The position numbers and the translations under genes are program-made. Below are positions 36,624 through 45,237 of a stretch of 64,000 nucleotides of DNA, piece by piece (position 1 is the stretch's first letter; each line of letters starts with the position of its first letter). The notes beneath the pieces are model-generated. The model was given only the letters and a program-made list of their open reading frames with translations, was not told the origin of the DNA and did not search any database. Source of the DNA: an uncultured Acetatifactor sp. (lineage in GTDB: Bacteria; Bacillota; Clostridia; Lachnospirales; Lachnospiraceae); contig CAJUJU010000012.1 in the NCBI GenBank assembly GCA_910586835.1, forward strand, positions 1-64,000, written 5' to 3'.

Positions 36624-36734
36624 CTTTTTCCCTTTTCTAATGATGTTCTTCCGTCTGAAACAAGGTCATTCTAACACATCAGGAAAATTTTAGAAAGTAT
36701 TTGCAGTATTTTTGAAAAGAAAGGACTATTATAG

Positions 36735-36773
36735 TTATACCGTTAAAAAATGGGAATACTTAGAGCGGTATAA
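36735..36773. repeat. Inverted repeat upstream of the lipoprotein gene
   Basis: TTATACCG (36735-36742) and CGGTATAA (36766-36773) are perfect 8-base arms 23 bases apart, in the gap between the divergent ABC-F and lipoprotein genes. It could be an operator or a loop in the leader. No convincing -35/-10 pair was found here. Confidence 0.35.
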
Positions 36774-36814
36774 GAAAAAAAGAGCATTCATAAGGAATGC
36801 AGATGGAGGTTTTT

Positions 36815-37522
36815 ATGAAAAAATTATTGGTACTTCTGAGCGTAGGTGTGCTGGCCCTGGGAATTGTGGGCTGCAACAAGCCGGGTAACGGAGAAAGTGA
36901 TTCATCCGGCAGCGTAAACAGCGATCAGCAGAGCGATGTACAGCAGAGCAGTGATCAGCCGGACAGCGGGGAGCAGAGCAGCGAGCCCGTGGAAAGTTCC
37001 GATCAGGTTCCGCCGACGGAGGAAGGGGATCAGCAGCAGACGGGAACCGTGGTAAACGGACATGATTACCTGGAAGGCTGGACCGAGGAGATGGAGGCGG
37101 TGAAGACCGCTGTCACGGATGCGGTGGGCGAGAACTACTGGCCCGATTTTGCGATGACGCCGGATGTGCTGGAGATGTCCTTCGGAATCACTCCTGACAT
37201 GTATGACGACTATCTGGCAGAGTCCCCCATGATAAGCACCAACGTGGATACTCTGGTGATTATCAAGGCCAAGGAAGACCGGGTGGAGGATGTGGAGGAA
37301 GCACTCAATGCCTACCGTGACGCAAAGGTGAACGATACCATGCAGTACCCCATGAACATCGGAAAGATTCAGGCGTCCCGAATCGAGAAGATCGGCAACT
37401 ATATCTGCTTTGTGCAGTTGGGAGCGGATACCACGGATCTGGAGGAAGAGGCGGCAATCGAGCATTGTCAGCAGGCCAACGAGCTTGTGATCGAGGTATT
37501 ACAGCAGCAGCTGCAGCAGTAA
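36815..37522 (+). CDS. DUF4358 domain lipoprotein
   Basis: A 235-residue lipoprotein. The signal peptide MKKLLVLLSVGVLALGIVGC ends in the lipobox IVGC, so Cys20 is lipidated. A Ser/Gln/Asp-rich linker (about 24-75) leads to a DUF4358 domain (about 90-225). GGAGG lies 5 bases before ATG 36815. In Lachnospiraceae such proteins are often encoded beside an MBOAT acyltransferase and a DHHW protein, as here, suggesting a cell-surface role in polymer acetylation. The exact activity is unknown. Confidence 0.82.
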   Translation: MKKLLVLLSVGVLALGIVGCNKPGNGESDSSGSVNSDQQSDVQQSSDQPDSGEQSSEPVESSDQVPPTEEGDQQQTGTVVNGHDYLEGWTEEMEAVKTAVTDAVGENYWPDFAMTPDVLEMSFGITPDMYDDYLAESPMISTNVDTLVIIKAKEDRVEDVEEALNAYRDAKVNDTMQYPMNIGKIQASRIEKIGNYICFVQLGADTTDLEEEAAIEHCQQANELVIEVLQQQLQQ

Positions 37523-37540
37523 CGGAGGAAGAGGTGTAAA

Positions 37541-38950
37541 ATGGTTTTCAGCAGTGTCATATTTCTGTTTCGATTTCTGCCTGTGTTTTTCATTTTATAT
37601 TATGCGGCGCCGGGGAGGATGAAAAATTTCATCCTCTTCTTGGGAAGCCTGTTTTTCTATGCATGGGGAGAGCCGGTCTATGTGCTGCTGATGCTGTTTT
37701 CCACCGTCACCGATTATTTTCACGGACGAATGATTGAGAGATTCCGGGGCACCGGAAAGGCAAAAATTTTTCTGGTGTCCTCGGTGATTGTCAATCTGGC
37801 CGTGCTTTGTTTCTTCAAATATGCGGATTTCCTGGTGCAGACCGTGAATTCCCTGCTGGGTACGCAGATACCGCTGTTGGGGCTGGGTCTGCCGATCGGG
37901 ATTTCCTTTTATACCTTCCAGACCATGTCTTATACCATCGACGTATACCGGGGGGAGGCCAGGGTCCAGAGAAATCTGCTGGATTTCGGCGTCTTCGTGG
38001 CCATGTTCCCGCAGCTGATCGCCGGCCCTATCGTAAAATACCGGGATGTGGAGGAACGCCTGAAAAACCGCAGGGCGGATATCTGCACAGTCAGCCGTGG
38101 GATGAAGCGTTTCTGTGTGGGGCTTGCAAAGAAGGTACTGGTGGCAAATGTCACCGGAGAGCTGTGGACTGCCGTTTCCGGCATGAATCCGGGAGGACTC
38201 AGCGCCATGATGGCATGGCTGGGAATATTTGCCTATGCGTTTCAAATCTACTTTGATTTTTCCGGGTATTCGGATATGGCCATCGGACTGGGGCAGATGC
38301 TGGGTTTTCGGTTCCCGGAAAACTTCAATTACCCGTATATTTCCGCGTCCGTCACGGAGTTTTGGCGCAGATGGCACATCTCTCTGGGAAGCTGGTTTCG
38401 GGAGTATGTGTATATTCCGCTGGGAGGCAACCGCAAGGGTTTGCCCAGACAGCTGGTGAATATCTTGATTGTCTGGACCCTGACGGGCATCTGGCATGGG
38501 GCCGGATGGAATTTCCTCCTCTGGGGACTGTGGTTCGGCGTGTTTTTGTCGTTGGAAAAGCTGTTTTTCGGCAGGGTGCTGGCTGCTCTTCCCAGAGCGG
38601 TGGGAATTCTCTACAACAGTTTTCTGGTATTGATGGGCTGGGTACTGTTTGCGCTGGAGAAGCCGGAGCATATTCTGGGTTATCTGAGGGCGATGTTCGG
38701 CGGAAACGGTCTGGCTGACAGCCGGGCGCTGTTTCTGGGACGGGAATATATAGTGCCCATGTTGATTGCGGTGGTTGCGGCAACGCCATTGTTTGCAGCC
38801 TGGGCAAAGCGGCTGGAAACCTCCAGGTGGGGAGTGGGGGCGGCTCTGTACCGTCTGGGGGAAAAGGTGATTCCCGTGGCCTTTCTGATTCTGTCCGTGG
38901 CCTGTATCGTGGACGCATCCTATAACCCGTTTCTGTATTTTCGATTCTGA
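37541..38950 (+). CDS. MBOAT family O-acyltransferase (AlgI-like)
   Basis: A 469-residue membrane-bound O-acyltransferase with about eleven transmembrane segments. The active-site His is in GIWHGAGWNFLLWG (about residue 318) and FWRRWHISLGSWFREYVYIPLGG (from about 272) is the characteristic long motif, here given in part. AlgI-type proteins pass acetyl groups across the membrane to a surface polysaccharide. It follows the lipoprotein gene by 18 bases and precedes a DHHW protein that probably completes the transfer. Confidence 0.93.
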   Translation: MVFSSVIFLFRFLPVFFILYYAAPGRMKNFILFLGSLFFYAWGEPVYVLLMLFSTVTDYFHGRMIERFRGTGKAKIFLVSSVIVNLAVLCFFKYADFLVQTVNSLLGTQIPLLGLGLPIGISFYTFQTMSYTIDVYRGEARVQRNLLDFGVFVAMFPQLIAGPIVKYRDVEERLKNRRADICTVSRGMKRFCVGLAKKVLVANVTGELWTAVSGMNPGGLSAMMAWLGIFAYAFQIYFDFSGYSDMAIGLGQMLGFRFPENFNYPYISASVTEFWRRWHISLGSWFREYVYIPLGGNRKGLPRQLVNILIVWTLTGIWHGAGWNFLLWGLWFGVFLSLEKLFFGRVLAALPRAVGILYNSFLVLMGWVLFALEKPEHILGYLRAMFGGNGLADSRALFLGREYIVPMLIAVVAATPLFAAWAKRLETSRWGVGAALYRLGEKVIPVAFLILSVACIVDASYNPFLYFRF

Positions 38951-39038
38951 TACCTGCCGGGCGGTATCGGCCTGATTTTTCGCGGGCATAGGGGCGGGCT
39001 GCGGCAAAGGAAACAATGATCTGGAGAGGAGAACATAC

Positions 39039-40151
39039 ATGGGAGAAAAGTGGAACGCGGCGTTTACGGTGATTCTTTTATCCGCAGTGATCCTGATCTT
39101 TACGGCGGCGGATTTTGCCAGAGAGGACAGAACCTTTTCGGAGACAGAGAACAGAGTGCTGGCCTCCAGACCAAAATTTTCCGCAGAGGCGCTTCTGAAG
39201 GGAAGCTATACCGAGGACTATGAGACCTATGTGACAGATCAGTTTGTGGGCAGAGACAGGTGGATTGACTTGAAGACAAGACTGGAGCTGTTTTTTCTGA
39301 AGCGGGAGATCGGCGGGGTCTATCTCGGAAAGGACGGCTATCTTCTGGAGCAGCATCTGCCGGAGCAGTATTCTGAAGAGACCGTGGAAAAAAAGCTGGT
39401 TTTGCTGGATAAGCTTGTAAACGATTGGAATGCCAGGGTGATGCTCGTGCCTACCGCGGATAATATCCTGACGGACAAAATGCCGGCCAACGCTCCGTAT
39501 TTCCGGCAGGATACGTTTCTGGAGCAGGTGAGGGAACGGGTGGGCAGCCAGCATTATGTGGATGTGTTTTCTGCGCTGGAAGCGCACCGGGATCAGGAGA
39601 TCTATTACCGCACCGACCATCACTGGACCAGTCTGGGGGCTTACTACGGGTATCTGGCCTGGGCGGAAGCAGCGGGGGAGCAGCCGTGGAACTATGATAC
39701 CGGAGCCATGAAGCTGGCTTCCGACGATTTCCAGGGCACACTGCAGGCCAAGATAAACACGGAGTGGGAAAGGGAATCCATCTATTATTTTGGCGAGACG
39801 GAGGAGATGCCGGTAAAAGTCACCTATGATCTGCGCAATACCACGGATACCCTGTATGAGGCCGGACATCTGGAAACCAAAAACAAGTACGGTTTCTTTC
39901 TGGATGATAATCACGCGCTGGTGGAGATCGAGACGGGAAACAGCACGGGAAAAACGCTCTTTGTGATAAAGGATTCCTATGCCAACTGTCTGGTTCCCCT
40001 TCTGCTTCCCCACTATGACAGAATCTGTTTGCTGGATCTGCGCTATTATAACGGAAGGCTGTACCCGCTGCTGGAACAGTACGCGGCAGGGGGAGATGTG
40101 CTTGTTTTATATAATTGTATTCACTTTCTGGAGGATTTCGTGTATATTTAA
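39039..40151 (+). CDS. DHHW family protein (AlgJ/AlgX-like)
   Basis: A 370-residue protein with one N-terminal membrane anchor (about residues 5-25) and an extracellular SGNH-like domain. The motif RTDHHWTSLG (about residue 188) gives the family its name and supplies catalytic His/Asp; KDSYANCL (about 309) carries the likely nucleophile Ser. AlgJ/AlgX relatives transfer acetyl groups to alginate; here the polymer is unknown. GAGAGGAG precedes the ATG, and the gene ends in a strong terminator. Confidence 0.9.
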   Translation: MGEKWNAAFTVILLSAVILIFTAADFAREDRTFSETENRVLASRPKFSAEALLKGSYTEDYETYVTDQFVGRDRWIDLKTRLELFFLKREIGGVYLGKDGYLLEQHLPEQYSEETVEKKLVLLDKLVNDWNARVMLVPTADNILTDKMPANAPYFRQDTFLEQVRERVGSQHYVDVFSALEAHRDQEIYYRTDHHWTSLGAYYGYLAWAEAAGEQPWNYDTGAMKLASDDFQGTLQAKINTEWERESIYYFGETEEMPVKVTYDLRNTTDTLYEAGHLETKNKYGFFLDDNHALVEIETGNSTGKTLFVIKDSYANCLVPLLLPHYDRICLLDLRYYNGRLYPLLEQYAAGGDVLVLYNCIHFLEDFVYI

Positions 40152-40183
40152 GGAAGCGCTGCCTGATTTGGCGCTTCCTTAAA
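40147..40183 (+). terminator. Terminator of the MBOAT-DHHW operon
   Basis: TTTAAGGAAGCGC and GCGCTTCCTTAAA form a perfect 13-base stem with an 11-base loop, overlapping the DHHW stop codon. A short CATTTT tail follows. Confidence 0.7.
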
Positions 40184-40293
40184 CATTTTCCGGAAGATAC
40201 CATGCCCGAAGCTGCGGCGAAGACCGTGTTTCAGGCATCGGCGTGTGGGAAGGGAATGACGGCAGGCGGCCTGAGGACAGGAGGTATGGGATT

Positions 40294-40956
40294 GTGAGTG
40301 CGGTTGTGTTTGACATGGACGGAGTGCTGTTTGATACGGAGCGGCTTTGCCAGGAGAGCTGGCTGGCAGTGGCACGGGAATGCGGACTGCCGGACATGGA
40401 ACTTATTTTTCCCCGCTGTATCGGGCTGAATGCCAATGACAGCAGAAAGATTGTCATGGAAGCATACGGGGAAGATTTTGATTATGATGGCTTTCGGGGG
40501 AAAGCCTCCGCCTGGTTCTGGGATTACATGGAACAGAAAGGGCTTCCCGTGAAGCCGGGGGCCGCAGAGCTTCTGACATGGCTGCGGGAGCAGGGGCGGC
40601 CGGTGGGGCTTGCGTCTTCCACCAGACGATCCACGGTGCTGAAGCACCTGGAGCAGGCGGGGTTTCGGGAGGATTTTTCCGTTGTCGTCACCGGCGACAT
40701 GGTGGAGCACTCCAAACCACAGCCGGATATCTATCTGATGGCGTGCAGGGAGCTTAAGGTGGAGCCCCGGGAATGCTATGCCATAGAGGATTCGCCAAAC
40801 GGTATACGTTCCGCTTACAGAGCGGGAATGCATCCTTTGATGGTGCCGGATATGATTGCGCCGGATCAGGAGATGCACAGGCTGAGCGAGAGGATATTCC
40901 GCGACCTGGGAGAGGTGCGGGAGTTTCTGATGAGAGAGGAAAAGAAAGGTTTCTGA
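40294..40956 (+). CDS. HAD superfamily hydrolase (beta-phosphoglucomutase-like)
   Basis: A 220-residue phosphatase or mutase of the HAD superfamily, subfamily IA. Motif I is FDMDGVLFDTE (residues 6-16), motif II ASSTRR (about 110), motif III HSKPQPDIY (Lys, about 142), motif IV IEDSPNGI. The cap domain is helical. The GTG at 40294 is preferred, with AGGAGG 9 bases upstream; an ATG between them is out of frame. Substrate unknown, probably a sugar phosphate. Confidence 0.86.
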   Translation: MSAVVFDMDGVLFDTERLCQESWLAVARECGLPDMELIFPRCIGLNANDSRKIVMEAYGEDFDYDGFRGKASAWFWDYMEQKGLPVKPGAAELLTWLREQGRPVGLASSTRRSTVLKHLEQAGFREDFSVVVTGDMVEHSKPQPDIYLMACRELKVEPRECYAIEDSPNGIRSAYRAGMHPLMVPDMIAPDQEMHRLSERIFRDLGEVREFLMREEKKGF

Positions 40957-41065
40957 GCCGGTAAGATACATTGTAAATGGCATGAGGCGGACGGACAGTT
41001 CGCTCCGACGTGATTTTGTGTCCGTAAAATGGGACAGCATTAAGTGAAAAAAGGAGAAAGTGCAG

Positions 41066-41920
41066 ATGGCCGTGCTTGGGATACCGCGAAATACCATAGA
41101 AGTACTTCAGAAATACCAGTTTACTTTTCAAAAAAAATTCGGACAGAATTTCCTGATAGATACCTCTGTGCTGGAGAAAATCGTATCCGCGGCACAGGTC
41201 GCCAAAGAGGACTGCGTGTTGGAGATCGGCCCGGGAATCGGAACCATGACTCAATATCTGGCGGAAAGGGCCAGAGAGGTGGTGGCGGTGGAGATCGACA
41301 GAAATCTGATTCCTGTTCTTCAGGATACGCTGTCGGGGTATGATAATGTAACGCTTGTCAATGACGATATCCTCAAGGTGGACATTCGAAAACTGGTGGA
41401 GGAAAAAAACGGAGGCAGGCCTATCCGGGTGGTGGCGAATCTGCCTTATTATATAACGACTCCCATTATTATGGCATTGCTGGAAGGGCATGTCCCTCTG
41501 AAGAGTATCACGGTCATGGTACAGAAGGAGGTGGCGGAGCGTATGCAGACCGGACCCGGGACAAAGGATTACGGTGCGCTTTCTCTTGCGGTGCAGTATT
41601 ACGCCAAACCGGAGCTGGTGGCAAATGTGCCGCCCAACTGCTTTATTCCCAGACCGAATGTGGGCAGTGCCGTCATACATCTCCTCAGGTATGAGAAGCC
41701 GCCCGTGGAGGTGGAGGATGAGAAAAGAATGTTTTCCCTGATCCGGGCTTCCTTTAACCAGCGCCGAAAGACCCTGGCCAACGGGCTTTCCAACGCGCCG
41801 GAGCTGGGAGTTTCCAGGGAGCGGGTGACGGCGGTTCTGGAGGAGCTGGGGCTGTCTCCCACCGTGCGGGGCGAGGCTCTGACGCTGGAGCAGTTTGCGC
41901 AGCTGAGCAATCTGTTGTAA
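41066..41920 (+). CDS. rsmA: 16S rRNA (adenine1518/1519-N6)-dimethyltransferase RsmA (KsgA)
   Basis: A 284-residue SAM-dependent methyltransferase that dimethylates two adjacent adenines near the 3' end of 16S rRNA during small-subunit maturation. KKFGQNFL (residues 26-33), EIGPGIGTMT (SAM loop, about 54), NLPYYITTP (catalytic NLPY, about 123) and FIPRPNVGSAV are all present. ATG 41066 is 9 bases after AAGGAG; a GTG at 41060 is too close. Full length, nothing unusual. Confidence 0.96.
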   Translation: MAVLGIPRNTIEVLQKYQFTFQKKFGQNFLIDTSVLEKIVSAAQVAKEDCVLEIGPGIGTMTQYLAERAREVVAVEIDRNLIPVLQDTLSGYDNVTLVNDDILKVDIRKLVEEKNGGRPIRVVANLPYYITTPIIMALLEGHVPLKSITVMVQKEVAERMQTGPGTKDYGALSLAVQYYAKPELVANVPPNCFIPRPNVGSAVIHLLRYEKPPVEVEDEKRMFSLIRASFNQRRKTLANGLSNAPELGVSRERVTAVLEELGLSPTVRGEALTLEQFAQLSNLL

Positions 41921-41925
41921 GGCTT

Positions 41926-41954
41926 TTGACATTTAATAGACAGAAAACATGATA
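41926..41954 (+). promoter_or_regulatory. Possible promoter inside the rsmA 3' gap
   Basis: TTGACA (41926-41931) is perfect; candidate -10 sequences ATGATA or TGATAT lie 17-18 bases later. It reads directly into the terminator at 41968-41999, so any transcript would be very short unless read-through occurs. Confidence 0.35.
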
Positions 41955-41967
41955 TTGTTAAGAAATG

Positions 41968-41999
41968 CAGGATATAGCCACTATATCTTGTATTTTTTT
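41968..41999 (+). terminator. Terminator after rsmA
   Basis: CAGGATATAG-CCA-CTATATCTTG forms a 10-base stem with one G-U pair, followed by TATTTTTTT. Confidence 0.8.
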
Positions 42000-42009
42000 G
42001 CCTTTTCTT

Positions 42010-42039
42010 TTGACAGATACAGGACGTATATGGTAGACT
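42010..42039 (+). promoter_or_regulatory. Sigma-A promoter of the TPR/AAA-like gene
   Basis: TTGACA (42010-42015) and an extended -10 TGGTAGACT (hexamer 42034-42039) with an 18-base spacer, about 50 bases before the start codon. Confidence 0.5.
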
Positions 42040-42091
42040 TAACAGTAATAGTGGGTAAGTATACTTATATGTCAAATGGGAGCGAAATACC

Positions 42092-45000
42092 TTGGATAAG
42101 TATGAATATAAAGTAAGAGCAGATGAAATCAGGTCGCTGATTGCCGAGGGTGAATATGCGCAGGCGGCGGAGATAGCGGACACCATTGACTGGCGCAGAG
42201 TGAAGAGCGTTATGATGCTGTGCACCATCAGTGACCTGTATAAAATAAACCGGCGGTACGAGGATGCGAAGAACATGCTTCTGCTGGCATACGAGAGAAG
42301 GCCGGGTGGAAAGACCATCTGTTATTCTCTCTGTGAGCTTTGCATCAAGACGGAGGATTTCGTACAGGCTGTCAATTATTACAAGGAATTTGTGCAGGTG
42401 GCTCCGAAGGACTCGGGGAGATATATCCTGCAGTATAAGCTTTATGAGGCGCAGGATGTGGGGCTGGAAGAGCGAATCGGCGTGCTGGAGGAGCTGAAAA
42501 AGAGGGATTACCGGGAGAAGTGGGCGTATGAGCTGGCATACCTGTATCACAGAGTGGGACTGGCCACCCGCTGCGTGGAGGAGTGCGACGAGCTGATTCT
42601 GTGGTTTGGGGACGGTAAATATGTGGTCAAGGCCATGGAATTGAAAATGCTGCACCAGCCGTTGACGGCGGCGCAGCAGGAAAAATATGAGCATCGGTTC
42701 GAGCCCTGGAATGCGCCGGGCAGCGTAGGAGCGTCTGCCGGAGAGCAATCCGGTTGGGAACAGTCAGCGGAAGAAGAGGCGGGCTGGGAACAGGCAGGCT
42801 GGAATCAGAATACGGGAGAACAGACCGGCTGGGAGCAGGCGGCACAGGGAGAGATGTTTTCCGGTACTGCGGAGGTGCAGGGAGGCGTACAGCAGAACCC
42901 GGATGAGATGGATATTCAGGTCAAGACCATGGATGTCGGGCAGTACAATACCATCAACCTGCAGGCAGAGATTGCGGCGGGGCTGCAGGAGGTTTTGTCC
43001 GGTTCCCAGCAGTCGGATGCCATTACCCGCTCCATTTTGGCGCCCCTGATGGATTCTGACACAGAGAGTCTTGACCTTCCGGAGATAGAGGAAGTGGACG
43101 AGAGCGACCTGGAACCGGAAGCGGAAGTAATGGAGAGCTCGGAGGTGTTTTTCGGTGAGACGGCGGACATGAGCGGGCTGCAGCAGGATGCTGCAGGAAC
43201 GGACGCCGAAGCAGCAGACATAACGCCAGGGAACCGGGAGCCCCGGGAGACGGAGAAAACCCCGGCAGAGGAGCCGGTGAATAAAACGGCGGAAGAAACC
43301 GTTCCGGATATGACGGAGATCATTGTGGAACAGCCGCGGACAGAGAACCTGGGACGGGGGGAAGAGCAGGTGCTGACGGCCCAGCCGCCCAGGGAGCTGG
43401 CGGGTGTGCTGTCCCAGGAATCGGACGGACAGATCAGCCTTGTGGTTCCTGAGGCGGAGAAGGTTGAAAAGCAGATTACGGGCCAGATGAATCTGGGAGA
43501 TATTCTGATCGAGTGGGAAAAGGCGAAGAAGGAGAACGAGAAGAAGCGCAAGGAAGAGGTGCGCCAGCGGGTGCTGGAGCAGACCGGAAATATGTTTACG
43601 GAGTTTGAGGCATCTGTGAGAGACGGCCTTCTGGAACAGCTGGAGGGAGAGCGGTCTGCCGCGGGAGAGAAGGAGCTGGAGGAGGTTGCTTTGGAAGCGG
43701 GTTCACAGGCGGAGAAGGAGCTCACGGAGACAGAGGCGCTGACGGAATACGGAGAAGACGCTGCCGGGTATGAAGAGGGAATCCAGGGGCAGGAGGGAGC
43801 AGCCCCGGAATATGAAGGGGAATCCGCAGAACCGGAGAACCAGGGATGGGACTTTGAAGAGGATTCCGCAGAATATGAGGAGGCCGCTGTATATGAAGAG
43901 GACTCCGCAGAATATGGGGAGGAAGCTTCTGTATATGAAGAGGACTCTGCAGAATATGGGGAGGAAACTTCTGCATATGAAGAGGACTCTCCGGAATATG
44001 GGGAGGAACCTCTGGATTATGAAGAGGATTCCGTGGAATACGAAGCGGAAGATTCGGTATATGAACAGGAGACTGCAGCGCTGAAAAAATCTCCGGAGTA
44101 TGAAAAAGACCCGGAGGACTATGGGGAAGACAGCCTGGAACAGGAGGACTCTGCTGATTCGGAAGAGATGACGGGGGATGCGCAATACGAGGCGGAAGCT
44201 TTGGAGTATGAAGCGGAATCCGGGGAAGCGGATGCGGAGCCGGAGGGAAAATTGACCGATGGGGAGGAACCGGGAGGCGCAGAATCTTCCGGGGAGGATG
44301 CCGGCGCAGAAGAGGAGTCCGGGGATTCTATGGCACAGGCGCAGACAACGCGCAGAGATCAGGCCGGAAAGACAAAGAAGCAGCAGAGGGCGGAAAGACG
44401 CAGGACCAGACAGGTTCAGGAGAGCGCTGCGGACGGCAAGGAGACCGCCGTCTCCGTGGAGCGGGAAAAGGCAAAAGTACGGTCTCTGACCAGGGAAGAG
44501 AGAGAGCTTTACGGGCCATATATCCAGAGCCGTTCGGCCCGGGAAAAACTGGTGAAGGCCCTTGACAGTATCAGCATGGCGGCATATACAGGCAATATCA
44601 TTATCACGGGCGAAAAAGGGATGGATACGCTCACCCTGGCCAAGAACATGATCCGGGAGGTTCAGATGACGGACAGCAATTTCTCGGGCAAGGTGGCAAA
44701 GATCAGCGGTGACGGTATGAACGCCAAAAATGTGGCGGACACGCTGGAGAAGCTGAAGAGCGGAGCGCTGATCATCCACGGGGCATCCGGTATGAAGGCA
44801 GAGACCGTGGAGGCGCTGTACAGGGCTCTCCAGCAGGAGCGGCTGGGGATTATCGTGGTGCTTGAGGACACCAGAAAAGCCATAGACAGGATGCTCTCGA
44901 CACATGTGAAGCTGAGAGAGAGCTTCACGGCCCGAATGGATGTGGAGGCTCTGAGCAACGACATGCTGGTGACCTTTGGCAAGCAGTATGCCAGGGAACA

Positions 45001-45223
45001 GGAATATTCCATAGACGATCTCGGCGTGCTGGCGCTGCACACAAGGATCGAGGCCCTTCAGACCATCGACCATTCGGTGACGGTGGCGGAGGTGAAGGAG
45101 ATGGTGGATGAGGCGATTCACCATGCCAACCGGAAGACTCCGGGCCACTTTTTTGACATACTTTTTGCCAGAAGATACGACGATGAGGATATGATCATAC
45201 TGACAGAGAAAGATTTTGTCTGA
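42092..45223 (+). CDS. Large TPR, acidic-repeat and AAA-like protein
   Basis: A 1043-residue cytoplasmic protein. Residues about 1-200 form TPR-like helical pairs. About 210-770 are low-complexity and very acidic, including a 14-residue Tyr/Glu repeat (about 587-655). A basic patch KTKKQQRAERRRTRQ follows near 770. About 800-1043 resembles an AAA+ ATPase core: GEKGMDTLTLAK stands where Walker A would be but lacks the GK(S/T), ALIIHGASGM is the Walker-B-like strand without the Asp-Glu, and a helical lid follows. It is probably a scaffold rather than an active ATPase. TTG start after GGGAG. Function unknown; glgB follows after 14 bases. Confidence 0.72.
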   Translation: MDKYEYKVRADEIRSLIAEGEYAQAAEIADTIDWRRVKSVMMLCTISDLYKINRRYEDAKNMLLLAYERRPGGKTICYSLCELCIKTEDFVQAVNYYKEFVQVAPKDSGRYILQYKLYEAQDVGLEERIGVLEELKKRDYREKWAYELAYLYHRVGLATRCVEECDELILWFGDGKYVVKAMELKMLHQPLTAAQQEKYEHRFEPWNAPGSVGASAGEQSGWEQSAEEEAGWEQAGWNQNTGEQTGWEQAAQGEMFSGTAEVQGGVQQNPDEMDIQVKTMDVGQYNTINLQAEIAAGLQEVLSGSQQSDAITRSILAPLMDSDTESLDLPEIEEVDESDLEPEAEVMESSEVFFGETADMSGLQQDAAGTDAEAADITPGNREPRETEKTPAEEPVNKTAEETVPDMTEIIVEQPRTENLGRGEEQVLTAQPPRELAGVLSQESDGQISLVVPEAEKVEKQITGQMNLGDILIEWEKAKKENEKKRKEEVRQRVLEQTGNMFTEFEASVRDGLLEQLEGERSAAGEKELEEVALEAGSQAEKELTETEALTEYGEDAAGYEEGIQGQEGAAPEYEGESAEPENQGWDFEEDSAEYEEAAVYEEDSAEYGEEASVYEEDSAEYGEETSAYEEDSPEYGEEPLDYEEDSVEYEAEDSVYEQETAALKKSPEYEKDPEDYGEDSLEQEDSADSEEMTGDAQYEAEALEYEAESGEADAEPEGKLTDGEEPGGAESSGEDAGAEEESGDSMAQAQTTRRDQAGKTKKQQRAERRRTRQVQESAADGKETAVSVEREKAKVRSLTREERELYGPYIQSRSAREKLVKALDSISMAAYTGNIIITGEKGMDTLTLAKNMIREVQMTDSNFSGKVAKISGDGMNAKNVADTLEKLKSGALIIHGASGMKAETVEALYRALQQERLGIIVVLEDTRKAIDRMLSTHVKLRESFTARMDVEALSNDMLVTFGKQYAREQEYSIDDLGVLALHTRIEALQTIDHSVTVAEVKEMVDEAIHHANRKTPGHFFDILFARRYDDEDMIILTEKDFV
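43850..44056 (+). repeat. 42-bp tandem repeat within the TPR/AAA-like gene
   Basis: Four consecutive 42-base units start at 43889, preceded by a 39-base unit at 43850. Each encodes a variant of YEEDSAEYGEE plus three residues. Units 1 and 2 differ at only a few third positions, so the array is likely recent and could vary in copy number between strains while staying in frame. Confidence 0.85.
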
Positions 45224-45237
45224 TTGGAGGTATAACA

